Assembly: GCF_021191705.1 (NCBI RefSeq)
Contig: NZ_JAIWPU010000028.1
Coordinates: 31,201 to 95,200 of the forward strand
Length of the DNA stretch: 64,000 bases
Direction: 5' to 3'
DNA from: Proluteimonas flavola
GTDB lineage: Bacteria; Pseudomonadota; Gammaproteobacteria; Xanthomonadales; Xanthomonadaceae
In this document: positions 56,954 to 64,000 of the stretch, piece after piece
Layout of the letters: each line of letters opens with the position of its first letter
How positions within the stretch are numbered: position 1 is the first letter of the stretch
The notes under the pieces: generated by a model
What the model saw: only the letters and a program-made list of their open reading frames with translations
The model's database searches: none
What the model was told of the DNA's origin: nothing
Position numbers and translations under genes: made by a program

Positions 56954-57679
56954 TTGCGCGCTGCCTCCTTGGATTCCCCGCCCCGCCCCGCTTTCCGCGG
57001 CCCGACCTTCATCCGGCTGCTGGCCCGCCTGACCGACGACACGCTGCCGCAAGGCGGCCCGGCGCCGGCCGAGCGTCTGAGCCAGTGGATCGACTGGACG
57101 CGGGCGGTGGTGCTGTCGAAGGTGCTCGACGCGAAGGCGTCCGAGGCTGAACAAGGCTCACAAGTCGTTGATCGAGATGACGCAGCCTTGTGTGAAAAAG
57201 CGCGGGCGACGTTGCTGGCGTCGATCGCCGAGGCGCCGGAACTGGCGATTCCGCAGCCGCAGGCGGCCGGATCGTCGGAGGGCGACGAAGCCACCCCGCA
57301 GGCCGCGATCGACTTCGCGCCGTTCCGCCAGCGTCATCTCAGCCTTCAGCGGTCGATGCAGATGGCGACGGGCCGGCTGCGCGGCGATCTGCGCGACCGG
57401 CTGGCGCAGCGCTCGGCCGGCATGGCGCGGCTGGCCGAGGTGGATGCGGTGATGGAGGGCGCGCTGAGCCCGCGCGAGCACGCGTTGCTCGGCGCGGTGC
57501 CGGCATTGCTCGAAACGCACTTCGAGCGGCTGCGCGCCGCCGCAGGTGCATCGGCCACGGATCCGTCCGCGGCCTGGCTCGATGGTTTTCGCAGGGACAT
57601 GCAGGGCGTGCTGATCGCCGAGCTGGATGTTCGTTTCCAACCGGTCGAAGGGCTGCTCGCAGCGCTTCGCACCCACTGA
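56954..57679 (+). CDS. DUF3348 domain-containing protein, first gene of a putative stator cluster
   Basis: This protein of about 241 residues has FRGPTFIRLLARLTDDTLPQ near the N-terminus, the motif that opens DUF3348 proteins. SQWIDWTRAVVLSKVLDAK, FRQRHLSLQRSMQMATGRLR and SPREHALLGAVPALLETHFE follow. It is soluble and mostly helical. No ATG is available; TTG at 56954 or TTG at 56969 (MDSPPRPAFRG) must start it. It is followed by the DUF802 gene ten bases later, and I read it as a cytosolic partner of that membrane complex. Confidence 0.85.
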   Translation: MRAASLDSPPRPAFRGPTFIRLLARLTDDTLPQGGPAPAERLSQWIDWTRAVVLSKVLDAKASEAEQGSQVVDRDDAALCEKARATLLASIAEAPELAIPQPQAAGSSEGDEATPQAAIDFAPFRQRHLSLQRSMQMATGRLRGDLRDRLAQRSAGMARLAEVDAVMEGALSPREHALLGAVPALLETHFERLRAAAGASATDPSAAWLDGFRRDMQGVLIAELDVRFQPVEGLLAALRTH

Positions 57680-57689
57680 CGCAGTCCTC

Positions 57690-60041
57690 ATGTCCTCAAG
57701 CAGTCGCCACACCGCTCTCCTTCCCGCGTTCGTGTTCGCCCTCGGCCTGGCCGTGATCGGCTGGATCGCCATCGGCTATGTCGGCTCGAACACGCTGGCG
57801 CTCGCCGTCACGCTATTGATCGGCGCCTGTTACATCGCCGGCGGGCTGGAGCTGCTGCGCTACCGGCAGGCCACGACGACGCTGGCCGATGGCGTGGCGC
57901 GATTGAACGCACCGCCGCCGTCGCTGGGCGCATGGCTCGGCGGACTGGATGCCGGCCTGCGCAACGCGGTGCGCCTGCGCATCGAAGGTGAGCGCGTCGC
58001 GCTGCCGGTGCCGGCGCTCACCCCGTACCTGGTCGGCATGCTGGTGCTGCTGGGCATGCTGGGCACGCTGCTGGGCATGATGGTGATGCTGCGCGGCACC
58101 GGCATGGCGCTGGAGACGGCGACCGATCTGCAGGCGATCCGCGATTCGCTGGCCGCGCCGGTCAAGGGCCTGGGTTTCGCCTTCGGCACGTCGATCGCGG
58201 GCATCGCGACCTCGGCGATGCTGGGCCTGGCCTCGGCGCTGCTGCGCCGCGAACGCGCGCACACCGTGCAGCTGCTGGACGTGGCCGCCGCGACGACGCT
58301 GCGTAAGCATTCGCAGGCGCATCTGCGCGAGGAAACCCTGCGTCTGCTGCAGCAGCAGACCGAGGTGATGCCGGCGCTGGTCGAGCGGCTGAGCGCGATG
58401 ATGGCGACGATCGAGCAGCAGAACGCGGCGACGGGCGAGCGCCACGCCGCCAGCCAGGACGCCTTCCACTGTCGCACCGAAGCGGTCTACACGCAGCTGG
58501 CCGGCTCGGTCGAACGCGCCCTCCAGACCAGCGTCGCCGACAGCGCGCGTGCCGCGACAGCCGCGTTGCAGCCGGTGTTCGAGACGACGATGGCCGCGCT
58601 CGCACGCGAAACCGCAGCGCTGCAGGCGACGGTGTCCGATGCGGTCGAGCGCCAGCTGCAGACGCTGACCGCCGGCTTCGAAACCTCGACCGCGACCGTG
58701 GCCCAGCGCTGGCAGCAGGCGGTGGACGGCCAGCAGGCGTCGAACGAAACCCTGGCGCGCGACCTGCGCGGCGCGCTCGACGGCTTCAACGCGACGTTCG
58801 AACAACGCGCGAACGGTCTGCTGGGTGAGGTCGCCACGCGTCTCGACGCGACGACCGCGCAGACCACCGCGTTGCACGAGACCGTGACCGGCGCCGTCGA
58901 CCGCCAGCTGCAGGCGCTGACGACCGGCTTCGATGCATCGACGGCCAGCGTGGCCGAGCGCTGGCAGGCCGCGCTGGCCGCGCAACAGACAGCGCATGCG
59001 GCGCTGACCTCCGATCTGCGCAGCACGCTCGACGGCATCGGCGAAACCTTCGGGCAGCGCGCGACCGCGCTGGTCGACGGCGTCGCCACGCGTCTCGACG
59101 CGACCGCCGGCACGGTCAGTGCCGTCTGGAACGACGCACTCGCCAAGCAGGCCGCAACGAACGAGGCGATGAGCGCGCAGCACCAGCAGGCGCTGACCGC
59201 AGCCGCGGCAGCGTTCGAAACGCACTCGGCCGCGCTGCTGCAAAAGGTCGACGGCTCGCACGCCGATCTGCAGACCGCGCTCGCGGCGCAGGATGCGCAG
59301 CGCCTCGCCGCGTGGTCCGACAGCCTGACCGCGATGGGCGCCGCCCTGCGCGAGGACTGGGCACAGGCCGGCGCCGAGACCACGCGCCAGCAGCAGGCGA
59401 TCTGCGACACGCTCGCGACCACCGCCGACACCATCGGCGCGCAGACGCAGGCGCATGCCAGCGAGACCATCGCCGAGATCTCGCGCCTGGTCGAGACCGC
59501 ATCGCAAGCGCCGCGCGCGGCCGCCGAGGTCATCGCCGAACTGCGCCAGTCGCTGTCGGAGAGCATGGTGCGCGACACCGCGATGCTGGAAGAACGCACG
59601 CAGATGCTGTCGACGCTCGACACCCTGCTGCGCGCGGTGAACCACGCCTCGACCGAGCAGCGCGCGGCGATCGATGCGCTGGTCGCGACCTCGGCCGATC
59701 TGCTGGAACGGGTGGGTACGCGCTTCACCGACCATATCGCAGCGGAGACCGGCAAGCTCGACGGCGTGGCGACCACGCTGAGCGTCGGCGCGGCCGAAGT
59801 CGCCAGCCTCGGCGAGGCCTTCGGCGCCGCGGTGGAGGTCTTCGGCGAATCGAACCAGCAGCTCGCGACGCGTCTGCAGGGCATCGAGGACGCGCTGGAG
59901 AAATCGCTGGCGCGCAGCGATGAGCAACTGTCGTACTACGTGGCGCAGGCGCGCGAGGTGGTGGACCTCAGCGTGCTGGCGCAGAAGCAGATCATCGAAG
60001 ACCTGCAGCAGCTCGGCGCACCGCGCGCCGCGTCCGCATGA
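57690..60041 (+). CDS. DUF802 protein: MotA/ExbB/ZorA-like membrane part with a giant coiled-coil tail
   Basis: This 783-residue protein has helices at about residues 10-32, 35-56, 111-135 and 155-185. The last two carry the stator hallmarks LLGMLGTLLGM (like LGLLGTVxG of ExbB/MotA) and FAFGTSIAGIATSAMLGL (like the TTxxG helix). Residues 190-783 form a long Ala/Thr/Gln-rich helical tail, with an 84-residue module repeated in tandem (about 314-397 and 398-481). A MotA-type motor subunit with a long cytoplasmic tail is the architecture of ZorA in Zorya defence. The ATG at 57690 was preferred to an upstream in-frame ATG inside the previous gene. It overlaps the OmpA gene by four bases. Confidence 0.85.
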   Translation: MSSSSRHTALLPAFVFALGLAVIGWIAIGYVGSNTLALAVTLLIGACYIAGGLELLRYRQATTTLADGVARLNAPPPSLGAWLGGLDAGLRNAVRLRIEGERVALPVPALTPYLVGMLVLLGMLGTLLGMMVMLRGTGMALETATDLQAIRDSLAAPVKGLGFAFGTSIAGIATSAMLGLASALLRRERAHTVQLLDVAAATTLRKHSQAHLREETLRLLQQQTEVMPALVERLSAMMATIEQQNAATGERHAASQDAFHCRTEAVYTQLAGSVERALQTSVADSARAATAALQPVFETTMAALARETAALQATVSDAVERQLQTLTAGFETSTATVAQRWQQAVDGQQASNETLARDLRGALDGFNATFEQRANGLLGEVATRLDATTAQTTALHETVTGAVDRQLQALTTGFDASTASVAERWQAALAAQQTAHAALTSDLRSTLDGIGETFGQRATALVDGVATRLDATAGTVSAVWNDALAKQAATNEAMSAQHQQALTAAAAAFETHSAALLQKVDGSHADLQTALAAQDAQRLAAWSDSLTAMGAALREDWAQAGAETTRQQQAICDTLATTADTIGAQTQAHASETIAEISRLVETASQAPRAAAEVIAELRQSLSESMVRDTAMLEERTQMLSTLDTLLRAVNHASTEQRAAIDALVATSADLLERVGTRFTDHIAAETGKLDGVATTLSVGAAEVASLGEAFGAAVEVFGESNQQLATRLQGIEDALEKSLARSDEQLSYYVAQAREVVDLSVLAQKQIIEDLQQLGAPRAASA

Positions 60042-60682
60042 GCGTCGAGTTGGAAGGCGATCACGAATCGTCCGCGCCGATCTGGGCCGCGTTCGGCGAC
60101 CTGATGTCGGTGCTGCTGGGCGTGTTCGTGCTGATCCTGGTCGGCGTGATCGGCGTGCAGCTGCAGCTGGAACTCAAGCTGGACGCGGAGATCGCCCAGC
60201 GCCAGGCCGAGACGCAGCGCCGGCAGACGCTGGAGCAGGCACTGGCTGCGCCGCTGGCCACGGGCCGCATCACCCTGGTCGATGGCCGCATCGGCATCCG
60301 CGGCAGCGTGCTGTTCGCCGATGCCTCGCACCAGCTGCAGCCCGAGGGCCGTGAGCTGCTGCGGAGCCTGGCCGGGCCGCTGGCGGAATACCTGGACTCG
60401 CGCGACGAGATCCTGATGGTCAGCGGCTTCACCGACGACCGTCTGGTGCGCGACGGCAACCGCTTCGCCGACAACTGGGAACTCTCGGCGCAGCGCGCAT
60501 TGACGGTGACGCGCGAGCTGATCGCCGACGGCGTGCCGGCCGAGTCGGTGTTCGCCGCCGCATTCGGCGCGCAGCAGCCGGTGGGCTCCAACGACAACGC
60601 GACCGGCCGCGCCCAGAACCGCCGCGTGGAGATGGCGCCGGTGCCGCGCCAGCAATCCACCGCCCAGCCCGATGGCGTCTGA
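60038..60682 (+). CDS. MotB/ZorB-like OmpA-family protein
   Basis: This 214-residue protein has one transmembrane helix after a short cytosolic start. It reads IWAAFGDLMSVLLGVFVLIL with an Asp at residue 21, the position of the proton-carrying Asp in MotB (xxxDxM pattern). A coiled-coil linker leads to an OmpA-type peptidoglycan-binding domain (GSVLFADASHQLQPEGRELL, SGFTDDR, NWELSAQRAL, GRAQNRRVEM). Together with the DUF802 protein it would make a wall-anchored ion-driven stator. Translation is coupled to both neighbours. Confidence 0.9.
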   Translation: MSVELEGDHESSAPIWAAFGDLMSVLLGVFVLILVGVIGVQLQLELKLDAEIAQRQAETQRRQTLEQALAAPLATGRITLVDGRIGIRGSVLFADASHQLQPEGRELLRSLAGPLAEYLDSRDEILMVSGFTDDRLVRDGNRFADNWELSAQRALTVTRELIADGVPAESVFAAAFGAQQPVGSNDNATGRAQNRRVEMAPVPRQQSTAQPDGV

Positions 60683-61283
60683 CGACATCGACATCGCCGT
60701 GGTGCTCGACGGCTGGCGTTCGAACGGCGCCGACCGCGTGGACCCGCTGCGCTTCCATCGCATCGCGGCCTTGCACCGGCGTGCCCTGGCACGCGACGGC
60801 GCGGCCCGGCAAGTGCTCGAGGCGCGGTTGGCGGCGCTGGTCGATGCATATGCGCGCGATGTCGAAGGCCGGTCGCGCGATGCCATCGATGCGACCCCGA
60901 CGCGCGGCGCGCTGGGCATGCTGGTCGACGGCATGACCGCACGCACGGACCACCCGACAGCGAACGCGGTCTATCCCGAACTGCCCGCCGTCGACGACTT
61001 CCGCACGCTGTGGTCGACGCTGCGCACCGGCAGCCAGGTCCGCAAGTCCCTGGCCGAGGTGCCGACCGGCGCGGGCCCGCTGAACTCGGCCGCCCTCGCC
61101 CATCGCGCGCTGACCCTGATGGGCGGGCTGTCGCCGGAGTACCTGCAGAAGTTCCTGGCGTACGTGGACACGCTGTCGTGGCTGGAGACGCTGCAGGACG
61201 CGGGCGTGTTGGCCGGCAGGGAGCTCGCGCAGCCGGTGGGCGCGAAGCCGCGGGCCAGGCCGCGTACGCGCAAGCGAGCCTGA
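60672..61283 (+). CDS. DUF2894 domain-containing protein, last gene of the stator cluster
   Basis: This 203-residue soluble protein has RVDPLRFHRIAALHRRALAR, LVDGMTARTDHPTA, YPELPAVDDFRTLWSTLRT and ALTLMGGLSPEYLQKFLAYV, which fits DUF2894. It ends in a very basic tail (KPRARPRTRKRA). It overlaps the ompA-like gene by 11 bases. The function is unknown. The conserved position behind DUF802-OmpA suggests it acts with the stator, perhaps on the cytosolic tail or nucleic acid through its basic end. Confidence 0.85.
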   Translation: MASDDIDIAVVLDGWRSNGADRVDPLRFHRIAALHRRALARDGAARQVLEARLAALVDAYARDVEGRSRDAIDATPTRGALGMLVDGMTARTDHPTANAVYPELPAVDDFRTLWSTLRTGSQVRKSLAEVPTGAGPLNSAALAHRALTLMGGLSPEYLQKFLAYVDTLSWLETLQDAGVLAGRELAQPVGAKPRARPRTRKRA

Positions 61284-61289
61284 ATCCCT

Positions 61290-61430
61290 GTGGGAGCGCC
61301 CTTGGGCGCGATAGGCGGTACCGGGACTGCCCATCGCGCCCAAGGGCGCTCCTTTCACGGGGGGGGGCGGCGGGGGGGTGCGTTTGGGGCGTCCGGGCTC
61401 CCCCCCCCCCCCCCCCCCCCCGCTCCCACA
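61290..61430. repeat. REP pair (copy 3) interrupted by G and C homopolymers
   Basis: GTGGGAGCGCCCTTGGGCGC begins at 61290 and its inverted partner GCGCCCAAGGGCGCTCCTTT ends near 61354. G-rich tracts follow (61359-61379), then a run of 22 C (61400-61421), and then CGCTCCCACAGG, the inverted REP head. The middle is probably a mis-assembled third REP arm rather than real sequence. Confidence 0.7.
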
Positions 61431-61463
61431 GGGGTGTCCCGAGGGCAGATCCCCGCCAAGGCC

Positions 61464-61492
61464 TTGCGCCGCAAGGGGAATTTCAGCACAAT
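61464..61492 (+). promoter_or_regulatory. Putative promoter of rpmB-rpmG
   Basis: TTGCGC (61464-61469), a 17-base spacer and CACAAT (61487-61492) lie about 165 bases before rpmB. The same CACAAT -10 is seen before aceF. The leader of about 160 bases could hold regulation, but I could not fold it by eye. Confidence 0.4.
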
Positions 61493-61662
61493 GGCCGGCT
61501 CGTTGCGTCCAGACCATGGCGACGTGGCCTGACCTGCCCTCCGGAAGCGCGATTCCCCGGCAGTGGTGCAGCGAGACTTCCTTCCCGTACCGCGCGATGG
61601 CCACGCCATCGGGGCCGCCATCTCCCTGGCCAAGGGCGATATCAAATACTTCGAGGTGCGTA

Positions 61663-61899
61663 ATGTCCCGAGTCTGCCAAGTCACTGGCAAGCGTACGAC
61701 GCATGGCAACAACGTGTCGCATGCCATGAACAAGACCCGTCGCCGCTTCATGCCGAACCTGCATGAGCGTCGTTTCTGGGTTGCCAGCGAAAACCGCTGG
61801 ATCAAGCTGCGTGTATCCACCAAGGCCCTGCGCACCATCGACAAGAACGGCATCGACGTCGTCCTCGCCGAGCTTCGTGCCCGCGGCGAAAAGGTCTGA
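61663..61899 (+). CDS. rpmB: 50S ribosomal protein L28
   Basis: This 78-residue protein begins [20 protein letters not shown], with [20 protein letters not shown] and [20 protein letters not shown], matching L28 across its length. A GAGGTG ribosome-binding site lies six bases upstream. It is coexpressed with rpmG, 11 bases downstream. Confidence 0.97.
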   Translation: MSRVCQVTGKRTTHGNNVSHAMNKTRRRFMPNLHERRFWVASENRWIKLRVSTKALRTIDKNGIDVVLAELRARGEKV

Positions 61900-61910
61900 G
61901 GAGTTAGAAC

Positions 61911-62075
61911 ATGGCAGGCAAGCGCGACAAGATCCGTCTGATTTCCTCGGCCAACACCGGGCATTTCTACACCACGGACAAGAACAAGAAGAACACCCCC
62001 GGCAAGATGGAGTTCAAGAAGTACGACCCCGTCGTCCGGAAGCACGTGATCTACAAGGAAGGCAAGATCAAGTGA
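61911..62075 (+). CDS. rpmG: 50S ribosomal protein L33
   Basis: This 54-residue protein begins [20 protein letters not shown] and ends [18 protein letters not shown]. It lacks the zinc-binding Cys pairs, so it is the C-minus form used when zinc is scarce or as the only form. GAGGAG is placed eight bases before the ATG. Confidence 0.96.
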   Translation: MAGKRDKIRLISSANTGHFYTTDKNKKNTPGKMEFKKYDPVVRKHVIYKEGKIK

Positions 62076-62079
62076 CCTG

Positions 62080-62235
62080 ACGGCCCGCGCGCAGAGCGCG
62101 TGGTTGCCGGAAGGTCATCCCCGCGCAGGCGGGGATCCAGAAGCCCGCCGCAAGGCGGGCTTTCTTGTATCCACGGCCCGCGTGCAGAGCGCGCGGCCAC
62201 CGGAACGTCATCCCCGCGAAGGCGGGTTTCGTGTT
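62080..62235. repeat. Two direct copies of a GCCCGCGYGCAGAGCGCG / GTCATCCCCGCG unit
   Basis: ACGGCCCGCGCGCAGAGCGC begins at 62080 and recurs with small changes at 62173 (93 bases on). Each is followed after about 15 bases by GTCATCCCCGCG and AAGGCGGG-like sequence. Between the copies lies the rpmG terminator. The second unit seems a duplicated or recurrent intergenic repeat. Confidence 0.6.
62141..62166 (+). terminator. Rho-independent terminator after rpmG
   Basis: AAGCCCGCC-GCAA-GGCGGGCTT is a perfect stem with a GCAA tetraloop, followed by TCTT. It lies 65 bases after the rpmG stop. Confidence 0.8.
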
Positions 62236-62251
62236 TCCGGGGATCTGCTTT

Positions 62252-62403
62252 AGCCCTCCCCCGCTTGCGGGGGAGGGTTGGGTGGGGGCAATCGATCGGA
62301 AGCAGCGAACGTATACCCGAGCGATGCGTCATGAGCACTTCGCTATCGCCGCGACCGAATCCTTTGCCCCCATCCCAACCTTCCCCCGCGCCCGGGGGAA
62401 GGC
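62252..62403. repeat. Bipartite inverted intergenic repeat (TTGGGTGGGGGC family), copy 2
   Basis: CCCTCCCCCGCTTGCGGGGG then AGGGTTGGGTGGGGGC is followed after about 75 bases by the inverted GCCCCCATCCCAACCTTCCC and a second GC hairpin. The ends match copy 1 at 27539, but the inner spacer does not. Confidence 0.7.
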
Positions 62404-62509
62404 GTCGTCAAGCGCGTGCCGCGTACTCCCACTGTCGTTGCGCACATGGCCAGGCCTGAAGAAACAGGTGCACCCATCCCCGCCGCACCCGCATGCCACA
62501 CTCGAACGC

Positions 62510-63934
62510 ATGTCGAATCACGACCTGCACATCGGCCTGTGGATCCTCGTGGCCGACTGGCTGATCCGGATCGCGGCCCTGCTGTGGATTCCCGCGCGCA
62601 CACGTTCGTCGGCCGCGCGCAGCTGGTTGCTGCTGATCGGCTTCGTGCCGCTACTCGGGCTGCCGGCCTATCTGCTGCTCGGCCATCCGTGGCTGTCGAA
62701 ACAGCGGCGTGAGCGGCAGGCCCGGGCGTCGCGGTTGATCCGGCAGCGGCAGGCGCCGTTGACCGCACTGCGCTGGCATGCATCCGATGCATCCTCCGCG
62801 CAGGCGGATGCGGCGCGGCTGGTCGAGCGGCTCGGCGATTTCATGCCGACTAACGGCAACGCGGTCGAGCTGCTCGACGATTACGCGGAGTCGCTGCAAC
62901 GCCTGGTCGACGACATCGACGCGGCGACGCGCGAGGTGCACCTGCTCTATTACCTGATGTTCGACGACACCGCCGGCCGCGCGGTCGCCAGTGCGCTCGA
63001 ACGTGCGGCCCGCCGCGGCGTCCGCTGCCGATTGCTGCTCGATGCGGTGGGCGCCAAGCGCGGCCTGCGCGCATTCCGGCGCCCGTTGCGCGATGCGGGC
63101 GTCAGCGTGCAGGCCACGCTCGCCGGCGGGCTGGCATGGCGGCGCAGCGCGCGGATGGATCTGCGCAACCATCGCAAGATCGCGGTGATCGACGGCCGTC
63201 TCGCGCTGACGGGTTCGCAGAACCTGGCCGATCCGGAGTTCGTGCCCGGCCATCCCAACCGTGAGGTCGTCGCACGCGTGCGCGGGCCGGTGGTTGCGCA
63301 GCTGCAGGCGCTGTTCGCCAGCGACTGGTACATCGAGACCGGCGAAGTGCTGGAGGTCGATGCGCCGTCGATCGCGCCGGGCGGCCATGTGCCCGCGCAG
63401 TTGCTACCAAGCGGGCCGGCATATCCGTTCGAGAACGCGCGCGATGTGTTCGTCGCGCTGGTCCAGCGTGCGCGTCGGCGCGCGGTGCTGGTGACGCCCT
63501 ACTTCGTGCCCGACGAAGCGACGCTCGGCGCGTTGCGCGTCGCCGCACTGTCGGGCGTATCGGTGCAGCTGATTCTGTCGGCGACCCACAACCAGCGCCT
63601 GACCGCCTGGGCGCAGGCCGGCTTCTACGACGAACTGCTCGCGGCCGGCGTGCGCATCGCGCTGTACCGGCCGCACTTCCTGCACGCCAAGCATCTGAGC
63701 ATCGACGACGACATCGCGCTGGTCGGGTCGAGCAATCTCGACATCCGCAGCTTCATGCTCAATGCCGAGGCGGGCCTGCTGTGCTTCGACGCCGGCGTGG
63801 TGGCGCGGCTGCGCGGGATCGAGCAGGACTATCTGCGCGAGTCGGACGTGCTGGATGCGGAAGACTGGAAGCGCCGGCCGACCTGGCGGCGCAGCGTCGA
63901 GGGCATCGCGCGGCTGGCCGATTCGTTTCTGTGA
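62510..63934 (+). CDS. cls: Cardiolipin synthase / phospholipase D-type transferase
   Basis: This 474-residue protein has two N-terminal helices (LWILVADWLIRIAALLWIP and SWLLLIGFVPLLGLPAYLLL), then two PLD domains. The HKD motifs are NHRKIAVIDGRLALTGSQNL and LHAKHLSIDDDIALVGSSNL. It condenses phosphatidylglycerol molecules at the inner membrane. The ATG at 62510 gives the usual size. No ribosome-binding site is evident. Confidence 0.92.
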   Translation: MSNHDLHIGLWILVADWLIRIAALLWIPARTRSSAARSWLLLIGFVPLLGLPAYLLLGHPWLSKQRRERQARASRLIRQRQAPLTALRWHASDASSAQADAARLVERLGDFMPTNGNAVELLDDYAESLQRLVDDIDAATREVHLLYYLMFDDTAGRAVASALERAARRGVRCRLLLDAVGAKRGLRAFRRPLRDAGVSVQATLAGGLAWRRSARMDLRNHRKIAVIDGRLALTGSQNLADPEFVPGHPNREVVARVRGPVVAQLQALFASDWYIETGEVLEVDAPSIAPGGHVPAQLLPSGPAYPFENARDVFVALVQRARRRAVLVTPYFVPDEATLGALRVAALSGVSVQLILSATHNQRLTAWAQAGFYDELLAAGVRIALYRPHFLHAKHLSIDDDIALVGSSNLDIRSFMLNAEAGLLCFDAGVVARLRGIEQDYLRESDVLDAEDWKRRPTWRRSVEGIARLADSFL

Positions 63935-63936
63935 AT

Positions 63937-64000
63937 GTGGGAGCGGGGGGGGGGGGGGGGGGGGGTGGGGGGGGCCCCCCCCCCCCCCCCCCCCCCCCCG
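63937..64000. other. REP head running into G/C homopolymers at the window edge
   Basis: GTGGGAGCG starts three bases after the cls stop and is at once followed by a long G run, one T, more G, and 25 C. The biological sequence probably continues as a REP hairpin. The homopolymers look like sequencing or assembly artefact. Confidence 0.75.

Noticed and set aside
56954..61283. Complete Zorya defence system
   Set aside because: ZorC, ZorD (helicase) and ZorE (nuclease) are absent, so only the motor-like core is similar. I report it as an undefined stator cluster.
61359..61421. G-quadruplex or i-motif regulatory element
   Set aside because: The homopolymers interrupt a REP pair and recur at the window end in the same way, so artefact is more likely than function.

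Overview
The window is a high-G+C gammaproteobacterial chromosome segment, almost certainly from the Xanthomonadaceae (Lysobacter/Luteimonas/Xanthomonas type). The evidence is the gene families and their order (rsmG-parA-parB; YajQ then DUF1415; ECF sigma next to a DUF6249-like gene), GTRG-headed REP elements like those of Stenotrophomonas, and several genes that appear to be leaderless. No tRNA, rRNA or CRISPR array was seen. The right edge ends in a G/C homopolymer that looks like an assembly artefact.

Layout. 1-9.8 kb: a GNAT/nitrilase fusion cut by the left edge, aceF, an OmpW-like porin, a DMT permease, an alcohol dehydrogenase, yajQ-DUF1415 and rsmC-rsuA-small ORF. 10-16.8 kb: an ECF sigma/membrane-protein pair, a two-lobed aspartyl-protease-like protein, and a LolCDE-like ABC pair divergent from tesA. 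17-22.4 kb: an M23 peptidase/L,D-transpeptidase pair, then a GntR(YtrA)-ABC-membrane operon with a dyad over its promoter. 22.6-27.4 kb: betT, a porin and small conserved proteins. 27.7-34.5 kb: a six-gene MoxR operon (RDD, SpoIIM, DUF4129, DUF4350, MoxR, DUF58). 34.6-36.6 kb: gamma carbonic anhydrase and coniferyl-aldehyde-type dehydrogenase. 36.6-39.48 kb: an accessory island of lower G+C holding a MITE-like element, a decayed IS5-type transposase and an AbiEi/AbiEii-type toxin-antitoxin pair with two palindromic operators. 39.5-45.5 kb: xthA, GlsB, an AMP-ligase/PPTase pair, rsmG, parA and parB. 45.9-52.1 kb: a czcI-like gene and czcCBA. 52.2-56.6 kb: a DUF2207 protein and an S9 peptidase gene broken by an in-frame amber codon. 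56.95-61.3 kb: a DUF3348-DUF802-OmpA-DUF2894 cluster. 61.6-63.9 kb: rpmB-rpmG and a phospholipase-D-type cardiolipin synthase.

The two best leads for a poorly described system are these. (i) In the four-gene cluster at 56.95-61.3 kb, the DUF802 protein has MotA/ExbB/ZorA-like membrane helices and a tail of about 590 residues. The next gene is a MotB/ZorB-like protein with a conserved transmembrane Asp and a peptidoglycan-binding domain. Together they look like an ion-driven stator of unknown purpose. (ii) In the AbiEi/AbiEii module, the antitoxin-like protein carries an N-terminal PD-(D/E)XK-like domain, and its GTG start codon lies inside one of two operator palindromes.

Other recurring signals: at least three families of intergenic inverted repeats, poly-G/poly-C tracts that begin exactly at REP heads, and -10-like hexamers 6-8 bases before start codons.
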